Below, piece after piece: positions 45,173-56,318 of a stretch of 64,000 bases of DNA. The position numbers and the translations under genes are program-made. The notes under the pieces were generated by a model. The model was not told the origin of the DNA. It saw only the letters and a list, made by a program, of their open reading frames with translations, and searched no databases. The DNA is taken from NCBI RefSeq assembly GCF_026914265.1, contig NC_069126.1, positions 73,772,732-73,836,731 of the forward strand, given 5' to 3'. How positions within the stretch are numbered: position 1 is the stretch's first letter; each line of letters starts with the position of its first letter. The DNA comes from Mya arenaria (lineage: Eukaryota; Mollusca; Bivalvia; Myida; Myidae).

Positions 45173-46462
45173 CTGTAGACGAAAAGAAAAGAATTGTTGT
45201 TTTAAGATATGCATATTTATCAAATATGTATAGCAGAACATAAACAATCTGTTCGGACGAAAAGTTCTGTCCTCTAACTATAGCAACTTTTAAATAAACG
45301 CTCGATAAACGTCGTACAACTTTGTCATTGAAGGAAACAACAAGTAGTGAACAGTTGAACAAGTATACGTTGTACATGAATGTTCTTGCTGTGTTGTGTT
45401 CCCGCATAATTAAATTCAAATCCAAAAAATAAATCAATATAACATAAGTTACCTGCAAAATCCTGATTGGCTGGATCAGTTGAGTCCCCGTGGGTAAACA
45501 CTCTATAGAAAAGGGTACCGAAGACTGATGGACTCCCGGCGAAGAACGCGTTTAGAAAGCCAACGACCTTGCCCGTATGCTTAGCCGAGAAGTTAATGAC
45601 GTTTGTATTCAGAGCGACCATGTAGGTGAACACCGATCCAAACCCTGATCAAATATAATAATTATATTATAATCTGATAGATTCTGGCTTTCCAAATGTC
45701 ACCAGTACTTTTGTAAACCTGGCAACGTGGACGTTTTTATATTAAAAAAACAAAGCCTCCGTGATGTAACGCCAACTGTCAACCTTCGATAAAAAAAACT
45801 TTAATAAGATAATACAAATATAGATCTACCAAGCAACGCTTTGGACAAAGACATTCTCACAGATAATTCTAGGTACAAGACAAACGTATACGGGGTTAGA
45901 TATTTTAAGTGATGTGTGTTAAGACTTTATTTTGGATTGCGTCCATCACAGAAGGCCACTTTTAAAAGCTGTTATAAAACTCTTCTTATTCGATATTAAC
46001 TTGTACTAATATTTCACAACCTTTTAACTATGACTTACCTGCAAGAAGAAAGTATATAGCCATCAGCCAAACTCGTTTGCTGTAGAACTCTGCGTACTTG
46101 ACGGTGCTCCACATTAACAGGTACACGGGCACAGAGACGATAAGCCCCGCCCCTGAGGTCATAGCGGGCCCGAAACGGTCGTAGAACATCCCGGGGATGA
46201 AGCCAACGCCCAGACCCACATTAAGCATGGAGGACAGCAACTCCACTAAAAGATGTTATCAGAATTTCTTCATATTAAGTATATTATTGAATCAAAACAC
46301 TTGTACACTCTTGTCAATAATAAGGTTTAAAAATAAGGTCCCCATAGACCTGTAACACAAATTACAATGTGTGCAAAATAATTTGTGAAGCTTTTTTACA
46401 AAACATATGTATTGACATAAAATTAAACTTGATGAATGAATGAATGATGATGATGATGATGA

Positions 46463-46540
<78 letters not shown>

Positions 46541-46807
46541 GGTGGTGGTGATGATGATGATGATGATGATGACGATGACGATGATGATGATGATGATGAT
46601 GATGATAATGATGATGATAATGATGATGATGATGTTTCGACAATGACGATATTACTTTCAGAATTTACCTTCTGTTTGTGTGTAGTTGAAATTATACTTG
46701 ATGGCATCTTGGTAAGAATTAAATACAAAAATAGATCCGGTGACAAATTTGGCGGCAAGACCCACTGCAAACCCGACAAACTTCAATGCTGTAATCCTGT
46801 CACACAT
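44298..46807 (-). CDS. Nodulin-like MFS transporter B, complete, four exons, 470 aa
   Basis: It is a tandem paralogue of transporter A, in the same orientation, with its stop 845 bases from A's start. Exons in transcript order are 46669-46807, 46039-46245, 45453-45644 and 44298-45172, with continuous phases. Matching signatures are KFVTGSIFVFNSYQDAIKYN, MLNVGLGVGFIPGMFYDRFG, VFTYMVALNTNVINF, SVGLVYGNNITVTSKS and PTIMKEMFSVEHLGRNWG. The central cytoplasmic loop (DDVTIKYIKNSNGDVIDD and on) is unlike A's Ser-rich loop. A 386-codon open frame reaching 45458 only reads through intron 3. Intron 1 has a long GAT/ATG microsatellite. Substrate unknown. Confidence 0.92.
45453..45644 (-). CDS. Transporter B exon 3
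   Basis: GFGSVFTYMVALNTNVINFS to DPANQDFA plus one base. Acceptor TTGATCAG, donor G-GTAACT. Confidence 0.9.
46039..46245 (-). CDS. Transporter B exon 2
   Basis: It combines what are exons 2 and 3 in transporter A. FYDRFGPAMTSGAGLIVSVP runs without an intron. Acceptor CTTTTAG, donor G-GTAAGT. Confidence 0.9.
46440..46640. repeat. (GAT)n trinucleotide microsatellite in transporter B intron 1
   Basis: Nearly pure GAT/ATG repeats of about 200 bp with one GGTGGTG interruption and a few GAC/AAT variants, 28 bases from the exon 1 donor. Confidence 0.97.
46669..46807 (-). CDS. Transporter B exon 1
   Basis: MCDRITALKFVGFAVGLAAK opens the protein. It ends FNYTQTE plus one base, donor G-GTAAAT. Confidence 0.88.
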
Positions 46808-47500
46808 TCTTGAAGAGTTCCCGATCAGTGTTATGTGCAGATTTTATTGCGCTGCACCTGTGCATGTAACGTTTATCATACGCAGTTATTTTAACTTCAA
46901 AAATGCATTCTCAATTTGCTTTGCTTAAAAGCGAATATTTAGGGTATATGAAGACCTTCAAAGTGTTATGTGCTTCGTATAATGTATTCGCCCTCGTTGT
47001 CAGTTGATAACGTACGTTCCAAAAGCTCCAAGTTAACTGAACAACTGAAGAATTGTGTTATGAATTGCAGACATAATTAATTAAAAAAAAAGATTCAAAA
47101 CGTTTGTTTTACGATTTATATATATTTATTTATATAATAATGCTTGTAAGAATGATCCTTTACAGTGATAACAATTATTGATTCGGAAATGCAGCATGTA
47201 CATTATAGTAACACACAATGTGTTTCAAAACCATGTTTTCGACAAGATGTTTGAATCTTTGAATGTGATGTACGTCAAGTGTGTTACATCGATGCCTGTT
47301 AACTGATTATTTTCCTTGTTGTATTTGGCACGTACACTACTTCGATCCTTTCTCTTTTGTTCTAGACTGCCAACGATAAAGCCCGGATAGGTGGGATGTG
47401 TTTACGAACAAGCAAAGAACCAAGAGTTCACGTTAGAAGGGACGCAATTGAACTACAGCCCCTTAACGTGGTAAGGCATTTGTGAGGAAGTGGCGACTCT
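46808..47500. other. Transporter B upstream region
   Basis: It should contain the promoter of transporter B. It is AT-rich, and I cannot call specific elements or other genes. Confidence 0.45.
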
Positions 47501-48945
47501 GAGTCTCAGATAGTGCATTATGTCGTTATTAGAGCATTCCTGTGTAAGAGGTGCATTCCATTGTAATTTGTGAATTTCTATTGTAATTGGTGCGTTATTG
47601 TGTAATTGGTACATTATTGTGTAATAGTGTACATGTATTTGGTACATGCTAGTGTATTTGGTGCATTCTTGTGTATTTGGTATGTTCTAGTGTATTTGGC
47701 GCATTCTTGTGTATAAGATGCATTCTAGTGTAGTAGGTGCATTCTAGTGCTTTTGGTGCATTCTAGTGTAGTAGATGCATACTAGTGTTTTGGGCGGATC
47801 CTTGGTATAAGTGCATTCTTGTGTAACACGCTAGTGTATAAGGTGCATTGAAGGGCATTCTAGTGTATTTGGCGCATTCTTGTGTATTAGGTGCATTCTT
47901 GTGTATTATGTGCAGTCTAATGTATTAGGTGCATTCTAGTGTGTTAGGTGCATCCCTGTGTATTGGATGCATTCTAGTGTATTAGGTGCATTCTTGTATG
48001 TTTATTGCATTCAAGTGTATTAGGTTCATTCTTGTGCATAAGTTGCATTCCAGTGTATTTGGCGCATTCTTGTATATAAGGTGCATTCTAGAGTATTAGG
48101 TGCATTCTAGAGTATTAGGTGCATTCTAGAGTATTTGGCGCATTCTTGTATATAAGGTGCATTCTAGAGTATTAGGTGCATTCTAGAGTATTAGGTGCAT
48201 TCTAGAGTTTTGGCGCATTCTTGTATATAAGGTGCATTCTAGAGTATTAGGTGCATTCTAGAGTATTTGGCGCATTCTTGTATATAAGGTGCATTCTAGA
48301 GTATTAGGTGCATTCTAGAGTATTTGGCGCATTCTTGTGTATTAGGTGCATTCTTTTGAATAAGTTGCATTCTAGTGTGTTAGGTGCATTATTGTGTATT
48401 AGATGCATTCTTGTGTATTAGGTTCATTCTTGTGCATTAGGTGCATTCTAGTGTATTTGGTGCATTCTAGTGTATTAAATGCATTATAGTGTATTTGGTG
48501 CACTGTAGTGTACTTGGTTGATGCTAGTTAGTGCATTCGTGTGCTTTTTATGCATTCTGGTGTTATTGGTGCATTCTATTGTAACTGGTGTTTGTTTGTT
48601 TGTTTAAATTGTGCTTTCTAGTGTAATTGGCGAATTCCAGTGTATTTGGTACATTTTTGTGTTTAAGGTGCATTCAAGTTATTTGATGCATTCTAGTGTA
48701 TTTGGTGCATTCAAGTGTATTTGGTGCATTCTAGTGTATTTGGTACATTTTTGTGTATAAGGGGCATTCAAGTTATTTGATGCATTCTAGTGTATTTGGT
48801 GCATTCTAGTGTATTTGGTACATTCTTGTGTTTAAGGTGCATTCAAGTTATTTGATGCATTCTAGTGTATTTGATGCATTCTAGTGTATTTGGTATATTC
48901 TTGTGTTTAAGGTGCATTCAAGTGTAATTGGTGCACTCTAATATA
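47500..48945. repeat. 19-bp degenerate minisatellite
   Basis: The unit is GTGCATTCTAGTGTATTAG, with GCGCATTCTTG and TATATAAG variants. A short higher-order pattern of three units repeats between 48050 and 48320. The edges fade gradually. It lies between transporter B and the receptor gene. Confidence 0.93.
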
Positions 48946-49791
48946 ATTGATCCGTATATTTTCTACCATATTAACATCGGAAGTCCACTTTATGGGGTCG
49001 GGACGGTTGCGGGCAGAACAGCTAGTGGAACCGAACGTCTCCCGCATTGACAGGATTATACAATGACTTAATTAAGAGATTAAAGAACCAACACATTTAC
49101 CATTATGGATGACTATTCTAACATTTATTATGATCTTACTTGTAATAAAGACTTTGATAGCACATAGCGCGTTATTTTAAGGTATGAGTATCTATGAAGG
49201 CAGAGTTCATTTCCTGAATATAATCCAATATCATAAGTAAACTATGTTGTAAAAAATAACATCGTTATAATATTCTATGTCGGTTTCTATACACAGAAAC
49301 TCTTAACACTTTTTGATTACAGAAGAATACGTCATCATAAGACACATACTTCATCATACGACACAAACGTCATCATTAGACACATATGTCATCATTATAC
49401 AAACTACTCGTGCTTATTGCATTGTAGGCCTATGTAAATGTATGTAAAGACAAATAAATACATTTAACACAGTGATAAAATTTAAATATCTACAAATATG
49501 TACATATAACATTGTCTTTGATTTTGCAATGTAAAATAAAAGAAATATATGTATGAGTTTAAAAATTCACATTCATTCAAATTCATCATTTCATCATACA
49601 TGTAAACCAAATACAAAATCGCTAGCACAATGAATACACTTGTGTTCATAGTTTACTAGGTGCCTGGAACATTATTTAAAAAAAAACACACACAAATATA
49701 TTGAATTTTTTTCTGTCATTTTTAAGTAACACATGATTATGAGTATTTGAATTAACATGTCATTAACAGCATATGCGCATCAAGTCTTGGT
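48946..49791. other. Receptor 3' UTR and intergenic sequence
   Basis: AT-rich with no open frame of note. ACACATACGTCATCAT-like phrases repeat loosely at 49325-49400. TTTATT at 49134-49139 could be a distant minus-strand polyadenylation signal. Confidence 0.45.
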
Positions 49792-50185
49792 TCAGTAGCC
49801 ACCTTCAAAGTTTGCACGAGCGTACGTGGAGTCGGCCATTCCGCTAGTACCATTGTCCCTCCCAGTAACGTCATAAAATCCTCCACCCAAACCACCTTGC
49901 CTATTCACACTCGCATACCCGTAATCTACTGGTAAACCTATGTTGTCTTCCCGGCTCATTCTAATTCCGTAGCCGCCATCTGACTCCACACGCTTCATTG
50001 GTGGACGTCTTGCTTTCATGGTATCAGTTTCGTCATCAAGAGGAATGGTTGCGTCTAGTTCAGTGACTTTCTTGGTTTCATCCATCTTATTTTTGTTGTC
50101 CAGGATAGGTTGTTTGCTGTTTGTAGTGTGGCTTGAAATGGCATCATCATCGGTGGGTTTATGTGTACGGAAATCTATGTCAGAC
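49792..50185 (-). CDS. Receptor terminal exon, cytoplasmic tail
   Basis: 130 codons from SDIDFRTHKPTDDDAISSHT to the C-terminal TYARANFEGGY and TAA. Asp/Thr/Ser-rich, with four tyrosine motifs in the last 65 residues. Confidence 0.85.
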
Positions 50186-53100
50186 CTGTAAAATCAAACA
50201 AACATGATAGTAAACTGATTTTGGTTGTGAACGCTGAAATGTTAATATAAATGATCAAATTAAAACCTTCGCAGAATCAGTATCTCCATTTAACCCACAG
50301 TAGCTCTTGATTGTTTTGCGATAAACACAGCAAGAAGTATATCTTTAGGCTTACCAAAATCTTACCGAGGCAAAGAATGAGTGTCGAACTCAATAGCCCT
50401 GTTTCTGTACTTCTCAAGCATTCGGCGCTCTTGTCGATTTAGTCTGTAAAAATAATATTATATTTTTCACGATAAAACTACCCCTTTACACAAATGTACC
50501 ACTTTCCAATTTATACAAATTCAACCTTTTTGGTATTGCCTTCTCGAGGGTAAAACAGTGATAACATCAAAACTGTAAGGTAGTTTGGAAGATCTATGTC
50601 ACGACAAATGCATTTATAGATAAGAGATTATTTCATATACATAAAGCAATATGTGACCATGTATACGCAAGCAGTTTAACATCTATGTTCTATTACATAG
50701 GCAATGGTCAGCTTAAAATATTAAGAATATTTCGCAAGGAAGTGTTTGTCCTTTGTGAACAATAATAATTTATTATGTTGTTCACTATTCGAACAGTATT
50801 GAATATAAACGTACATTGAAAGTATTCTATATCTATACTTATTGGTTATTTGTGAGGTTAATTCACAAGTTTTTAATCATATTTGGTAGTACTTAGCAAT
50901 ACGAATGATTGTTCTTACAGTTTGTGAACATCCCTTGTACTTTTTAAGTATTAACATTTATATATATATATATATTTAAAATAGTGGGTTATTAGAACAC
51001 TCTGAACGTTCTGATCCGGGAAATCTTCTAAAAAAACCACGAGGGTCAAATACAACCTCCCGGATCATAACGCAGTGTCCTAGTAACCATTTTCTTATCT
51101 AGATTACCGGTTAAGATAATTTAAACGACACGTTTTACACAATAAAACTAATTTACTGACTTGTTTTAAAACGTTATGTAAACAACGCGCAATGGTACAT
51201 GCCATGACGTGGCGTTATTTTAACATCGCGCAATGGTACATGCCATGACTTGGCGTTATGTTAACATCGCGCAATGGTACATGCCATGACGTGGCGTTAT
51301 GTTAACATCGCGCAATGGTACATGTTATGACCTGACGTTATGTCAACAACGCGCAATGGTACATGTTATGACCTGACGTTATGTCAACAACGCGCAATGG
51401 TACATGTTATGACCTGACGTTATGTCAACAACGCGCAATGGTACATGTTATGACCTGACGTTATTTTAACAACGCGCAATGGTACATGCCATGACCTGAC
51501 GTTATTTTAACATCGCGCAATGGTACATGCCATGACCTGACGTTATTTTAACATCGCGCAATGGTACATGCCATGACCAGACGTTATTTTAACATCGCGC
51601 AATGGCACATGCCATGACCTGGCGTTATTTTAACATCGCGCAATGGCACATGCCATGACCTGGCGTTATTTTAACATGGCACATGCCATGACGTGGCGTT
51701 ATGTTAACATCGCGCAATGGCACATGCCATGACGTGGCGTTATGTTAACATCGCGCAATGGCACATGCCATGACCTGGCGTTATGTTAACATCGCGCAAT
51801 GGCACATGCCATGACCTGGCGTTATGTTAACATCGCGCAATGGTACACACCATGACCTGGCGTTATTTTAACATCGCACGCAATGGAACTTGTTACGACC
51901 TGACGTCAAGGAACTCTTGGACGAAAATAGCGTTGACAAAAAATCCTGAAATTTACATTACACACGAAGTAAAGTGTTGCATTTACCACTTGCAACTGAT
52001 TTTTTTTAAATGTATAATCTATGCATGGTTTTCATGCAATCACCAGTATTTAGTTATATACGGTTGTACTATTGTATTTCAAAGAAGAAGCCAACGTGCG
52101 AGAAAATAATGATAAACACGCGATAAAGGCTACAAACTGTACACGGGAACTACAAGGACAAGTCCATAAGGCAAAATTAATGTAGGCCCTGTTAAAATGA
52201 CAATACACCAGCTGGTCTCAAAATCGACAAATACAGCATTTTCTCAAAACAGGTCTTGCAATTTCAAAACGAGCTAGTATGAGGTCGATAATATATCATT
52301 TTGCATGATCAATATACTATTGTATTGCTGTCTAAGCTGAGTTTACCCGTTTAAAAAACGCACAGCTGTTTTCCAGTTCATAGAATGTATATTTAGCAAG
52401 TGAATTTACCTTGATTAGACAAATATACAGACGCTATTTTAAACTGTACTGGGATTAAAGTGGCAGACAAACCCAGAAAATTTCGCAATGGGAAAATGTG
52501 CAAAAAACATGCGAAATGTACATGTGTCATAAGCTATATGATACATTAGTAAGTAAGATTCAATGCGTTGTTCACAACGATACCAATTTTAAGTAAGGTT
52601 GTGACAATTTCTTTTTTCCTACAATGGTATCATCTGGTGTCTAGTCCCTTTAAAGGCACAAGGCTAAGGCCCAAGAGACGCTGAACGAGATACAGTATAT
52701 TCACAAAATACACGCACCTAGTATACAGCGCCGTACCATAAGTGAGTGAGTTTTTTCAATGGCTGACAAAACAGAAAAAAACTAAACTGCTCAATACATA
52801 CTATCCTTACTGGAATGTATGAGCTTCTGGGAGCTAGTATTTAGTGATGCTTTCCTTCTGATCAAGAACTTTCCTAATTCATTTCGGCAATGTGGAACGA
52901 AGTTGGATTCAATCCCAAGTAGTCTGCAGATGCTCTTTCATGTCACTGAGTGTACATTTGGTGTAGAACTTGATTGTTTTGGTTATCATAAGTTTTTGAT
53001 TGGACTTAAATCTGGGTACTGTGCAGGCCGAAAAAAGATACACGTAGGAATACATCTGTTACTTGTGGGCGGGTACATTGTCTTCCTTGAGTATCCATGA

Positions 53101-56100
53101 TATATCATCGAAATGTTTGAGCGCTGATGGCCATTAATATTCATCTATGTCTGAATGTATTTCTCAGTGTTAATTGTTCCATCTACGACAAGGATACCAA
53201 ACCAAGAATACCGATGCAGCCCCAGGTTGGTGCGAAGGTGACCAGCGACATATCTCAGACACCTAGGGTGCCACTATTAGTTCGCTTTTCTCCAAACTTT
53301 GTGCTACAATTGTCCAATCAGTCTAAACTGTTTTTGTTTATTTTATGCTTTACCAGTAAACCCTCTTTTTCATGGTGACAATCGAGATGTGCATTTCTTT
53401 ATTACATATAGCCTCTTGGAGCCCAGAGAAGACAAATTTCTTTGCACAGTTCTCACAAAGCATTGTTCAAAGTTGGACTTATTATAAGAAGCAGTAATTC
53501 CCCCAGAGATTGATGCATGTTCTGTTTAAGAATTCGAGAAAGTTTTCTTTTACCCCGTTCAATGATAAATTTCGGACGTAATCTTTAACCATTCACAATC
53601 ATAGGAACGATGAAGTTTCCGTCATTTTTCTGTCATCTCTTTACTGTGTTTACCCATTTTCAGAAAAGCAGATGCTTAAAAATGCAGCAGACGACTGCTT
53701 TGAACAATTTTCTTATATGATAATACGAGTCAATACCCTTATATCATACAATTTCTAAATGACGTTTACTCATGCAGCGAGGAATTAATGAACAGACGCT
53801 AAAAATAGCACATGACGCCATGGAATAGTTCACCCAATTATGGCCCTGCGCTGTACATGCATAGAAATATATTTTTTAATAAGTGTTGGGGTCTACGCCT
53901 TCAAATGATCAGCGTTACTTCTTCTTCTGCAGCGGTACTAATGAAGGATCGATGTGTGGTATGTTAAGATTTTGTTTGTTCATATTCATACCAATTTCTA
54001 GCGTTTATTAAGTGTATAACTTAACATACCTTCGTCTCCTCCAGACGACGATTAGGATGCAGATCAGAATTACCAACACAACTATCGGTACTATTATGTA
54101 CAGCGGAACTGAAAAATAGAATTAAAATATTTCAGGTTTAATTGCAATAAAACAATTAGAATAAACAGTTTTACAGTTTTGTTATTCGTTAATTTTGGTC
54201 AGTGCACCGCTGAACAGTCATAATAAAGTGGTTTATTTGTATGACCATTGAACATTTATCGGCCAATGTATCATTATGTCTAAGAACATAAGGTGTACAA
54301 TCCCCAACTGAGTGCGGTATATCATCAACTTGGTTTTGTGGTTAACTGCTTATATGATTTTGCTTCGACTGGCTAAGGATATCCAACCTATTTCGGTTAA
54401 TTAATAGTTTATTGATTGAGAGTTTACTTTCTTAAAACACTTCGCTAAACCTTTTCACAATACGGCCGTCTGACGGAGCACTGTCAAAACATTATTTTGA
54501 AAACAGGTTTGTCGAAGTGTAAGATGAAACTAATGACCTCATCAAAATTTGGTAATAAAACAAATGCGGGGCTCTTTCAGCGGCATAGGCTGCCCTTTCT
54601 TTCGTTTAAAATGGTGTTGTAAATGAAAAGTTATCTTTGATTTAAGTCTTCAATTTAAACGATTTTTTGCCTTCCGACGTAGCATATATGACGCAATTTA
54701 TCACGTAGTATACACACACTGTTTCATGATTCTTGAAGATATTCTATTTTTGAGCCGTATTCTCGAATGTGTCGTAGATACCAACTATTTATTTGGTTAA
54801 GAGTTTTCCTTTTCAGTTTTTTTAGCCTAACACCTTGCTTGTCGAACTGATTATTGCATTTATATGTCCGTGTCATTTACCATTGTCACCAAGTATAACG
54901 TCAAGGTGCTTATAGTGTTCAGCAAAATCAATCTGGTTGTGATTATAATAGATTATGACAGTTGTCACAAATTCTCGATGTGAACATTACTTGTGTTTTG
55001 TCAAAATTGAAATTTATAAGCCATTACTGTGATGAACGTTGAATTTGATCAAGATCATTATTTGAATCATCATGCTCAATGCAATTGATATTATTTGATG
55101 TTACGGACAATGAGCTTTCATCTGGTAATGCTTAGTAACATATAAGGAACAATAAGGGAACTTAAACGGACCCCTGATGAATTTCAACAATGATTAACAT
55201 TTTCTGAGACAAGGATGACTTAACAGAACCTTTTTTCTGCCTCAAACGGGAGCGGATCAGGGATTTGACAATATAGAGGAAGTAACTTAGGGGCGAAACC
55301 TTTTGACTTGCGCCCCTCCCTAAGAACCTAAATTTATTGGCATTACGTGTTCGTTTGGGGGTAATAAATATATGTACGTATAAACATATGTTATCAATTT
55401 CTAAACGAAGATGGTTCATTATGAACAGAACAGAACAGAACAGAACAGAACAGAACAGAACAGAATATTTATTAGACTTAAGCATAACAAGCTTATCGGA
55501 CGGATTAACAAATTATGGACGGATTTATTATTTCTCTCCTATATTGGTAGGAAAAGTAACCTTGGGCGACTTTAGGGGAGGAGCGCGCCGGGTGCGCCCC
55601 CGTCTTGGTTTACTAGTGTCGAAGAAAGCTTGATAGTAATAATTTAAAATCTGATAATTGATACCGTATTGTCTCTAGTAATACAACTTACAGGATGTAA
55701 GCTGATAGCTGAATCCATTTTTTTCTTCATCAATGGTATATTTTGTACTTTCGAAGGATCACCCATTCATAATGTACTGATGTGTTACATTGTATTTGAA
55801 TCTTTACCGAGTGTTCATGGAGATATTGTATTACATTTAACAAATGGCAACATTTATGTTTATTTATGAGTGTGTTAGGTCTGTTTCCGCTTGTGTTTCT
55901 ATGTTATTCTTTGGTGGTGGTCATAGTGATATGGCCCCTTTAAATAAAACATAAGTAGGTGTTTCGTATCGAGATTTATATTTAAGTTTTATTTGCAGTA
56001 CATCCAGAAGACCATGGCCCATGTGGACAAATATTATATTCAGTATTTACAGGTGAACGCATACAGAACAAAGTATCACCATTATCATAACCAAAATTAA

Positions 56101-56287
56101 CTGTCAGTTCACCAATTGAAAAATATTAAGCTATTAAGCAAAACACTTTTTTCACATTCTATAGTGTATAACGATTTGTTAAATGACTTATTTAAGTAGA
56201 TATTTACATTGTGGCTATATCGTTGATTTTATATACAACTTTTATCAGAAATAATAACATTAACTTATAAAAAACTTTTAACATATT

Positions 56288-56318
<31 letters not shown>

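Noticed and set aside
44298..45458. 386-codon single-exon transporter
   Set aside because: The part above 45172 is intron read-through. Splicing to 45453-45644 gives the conserved VFTYMVALNTN segment seen in the paralogue.
46463..46813. Poly-Met/poly-Asp protein
   Set aside because: It is a translation of the GAT microsatellite overlapping transporter B exon 1 on the opposite strand.
52819..53487. Plus-strand open frames of 62-93 codons
   Set aside because: They are antisense shadows of a Tc1-like transposase relic whose conserved motifs are on the minus strand.
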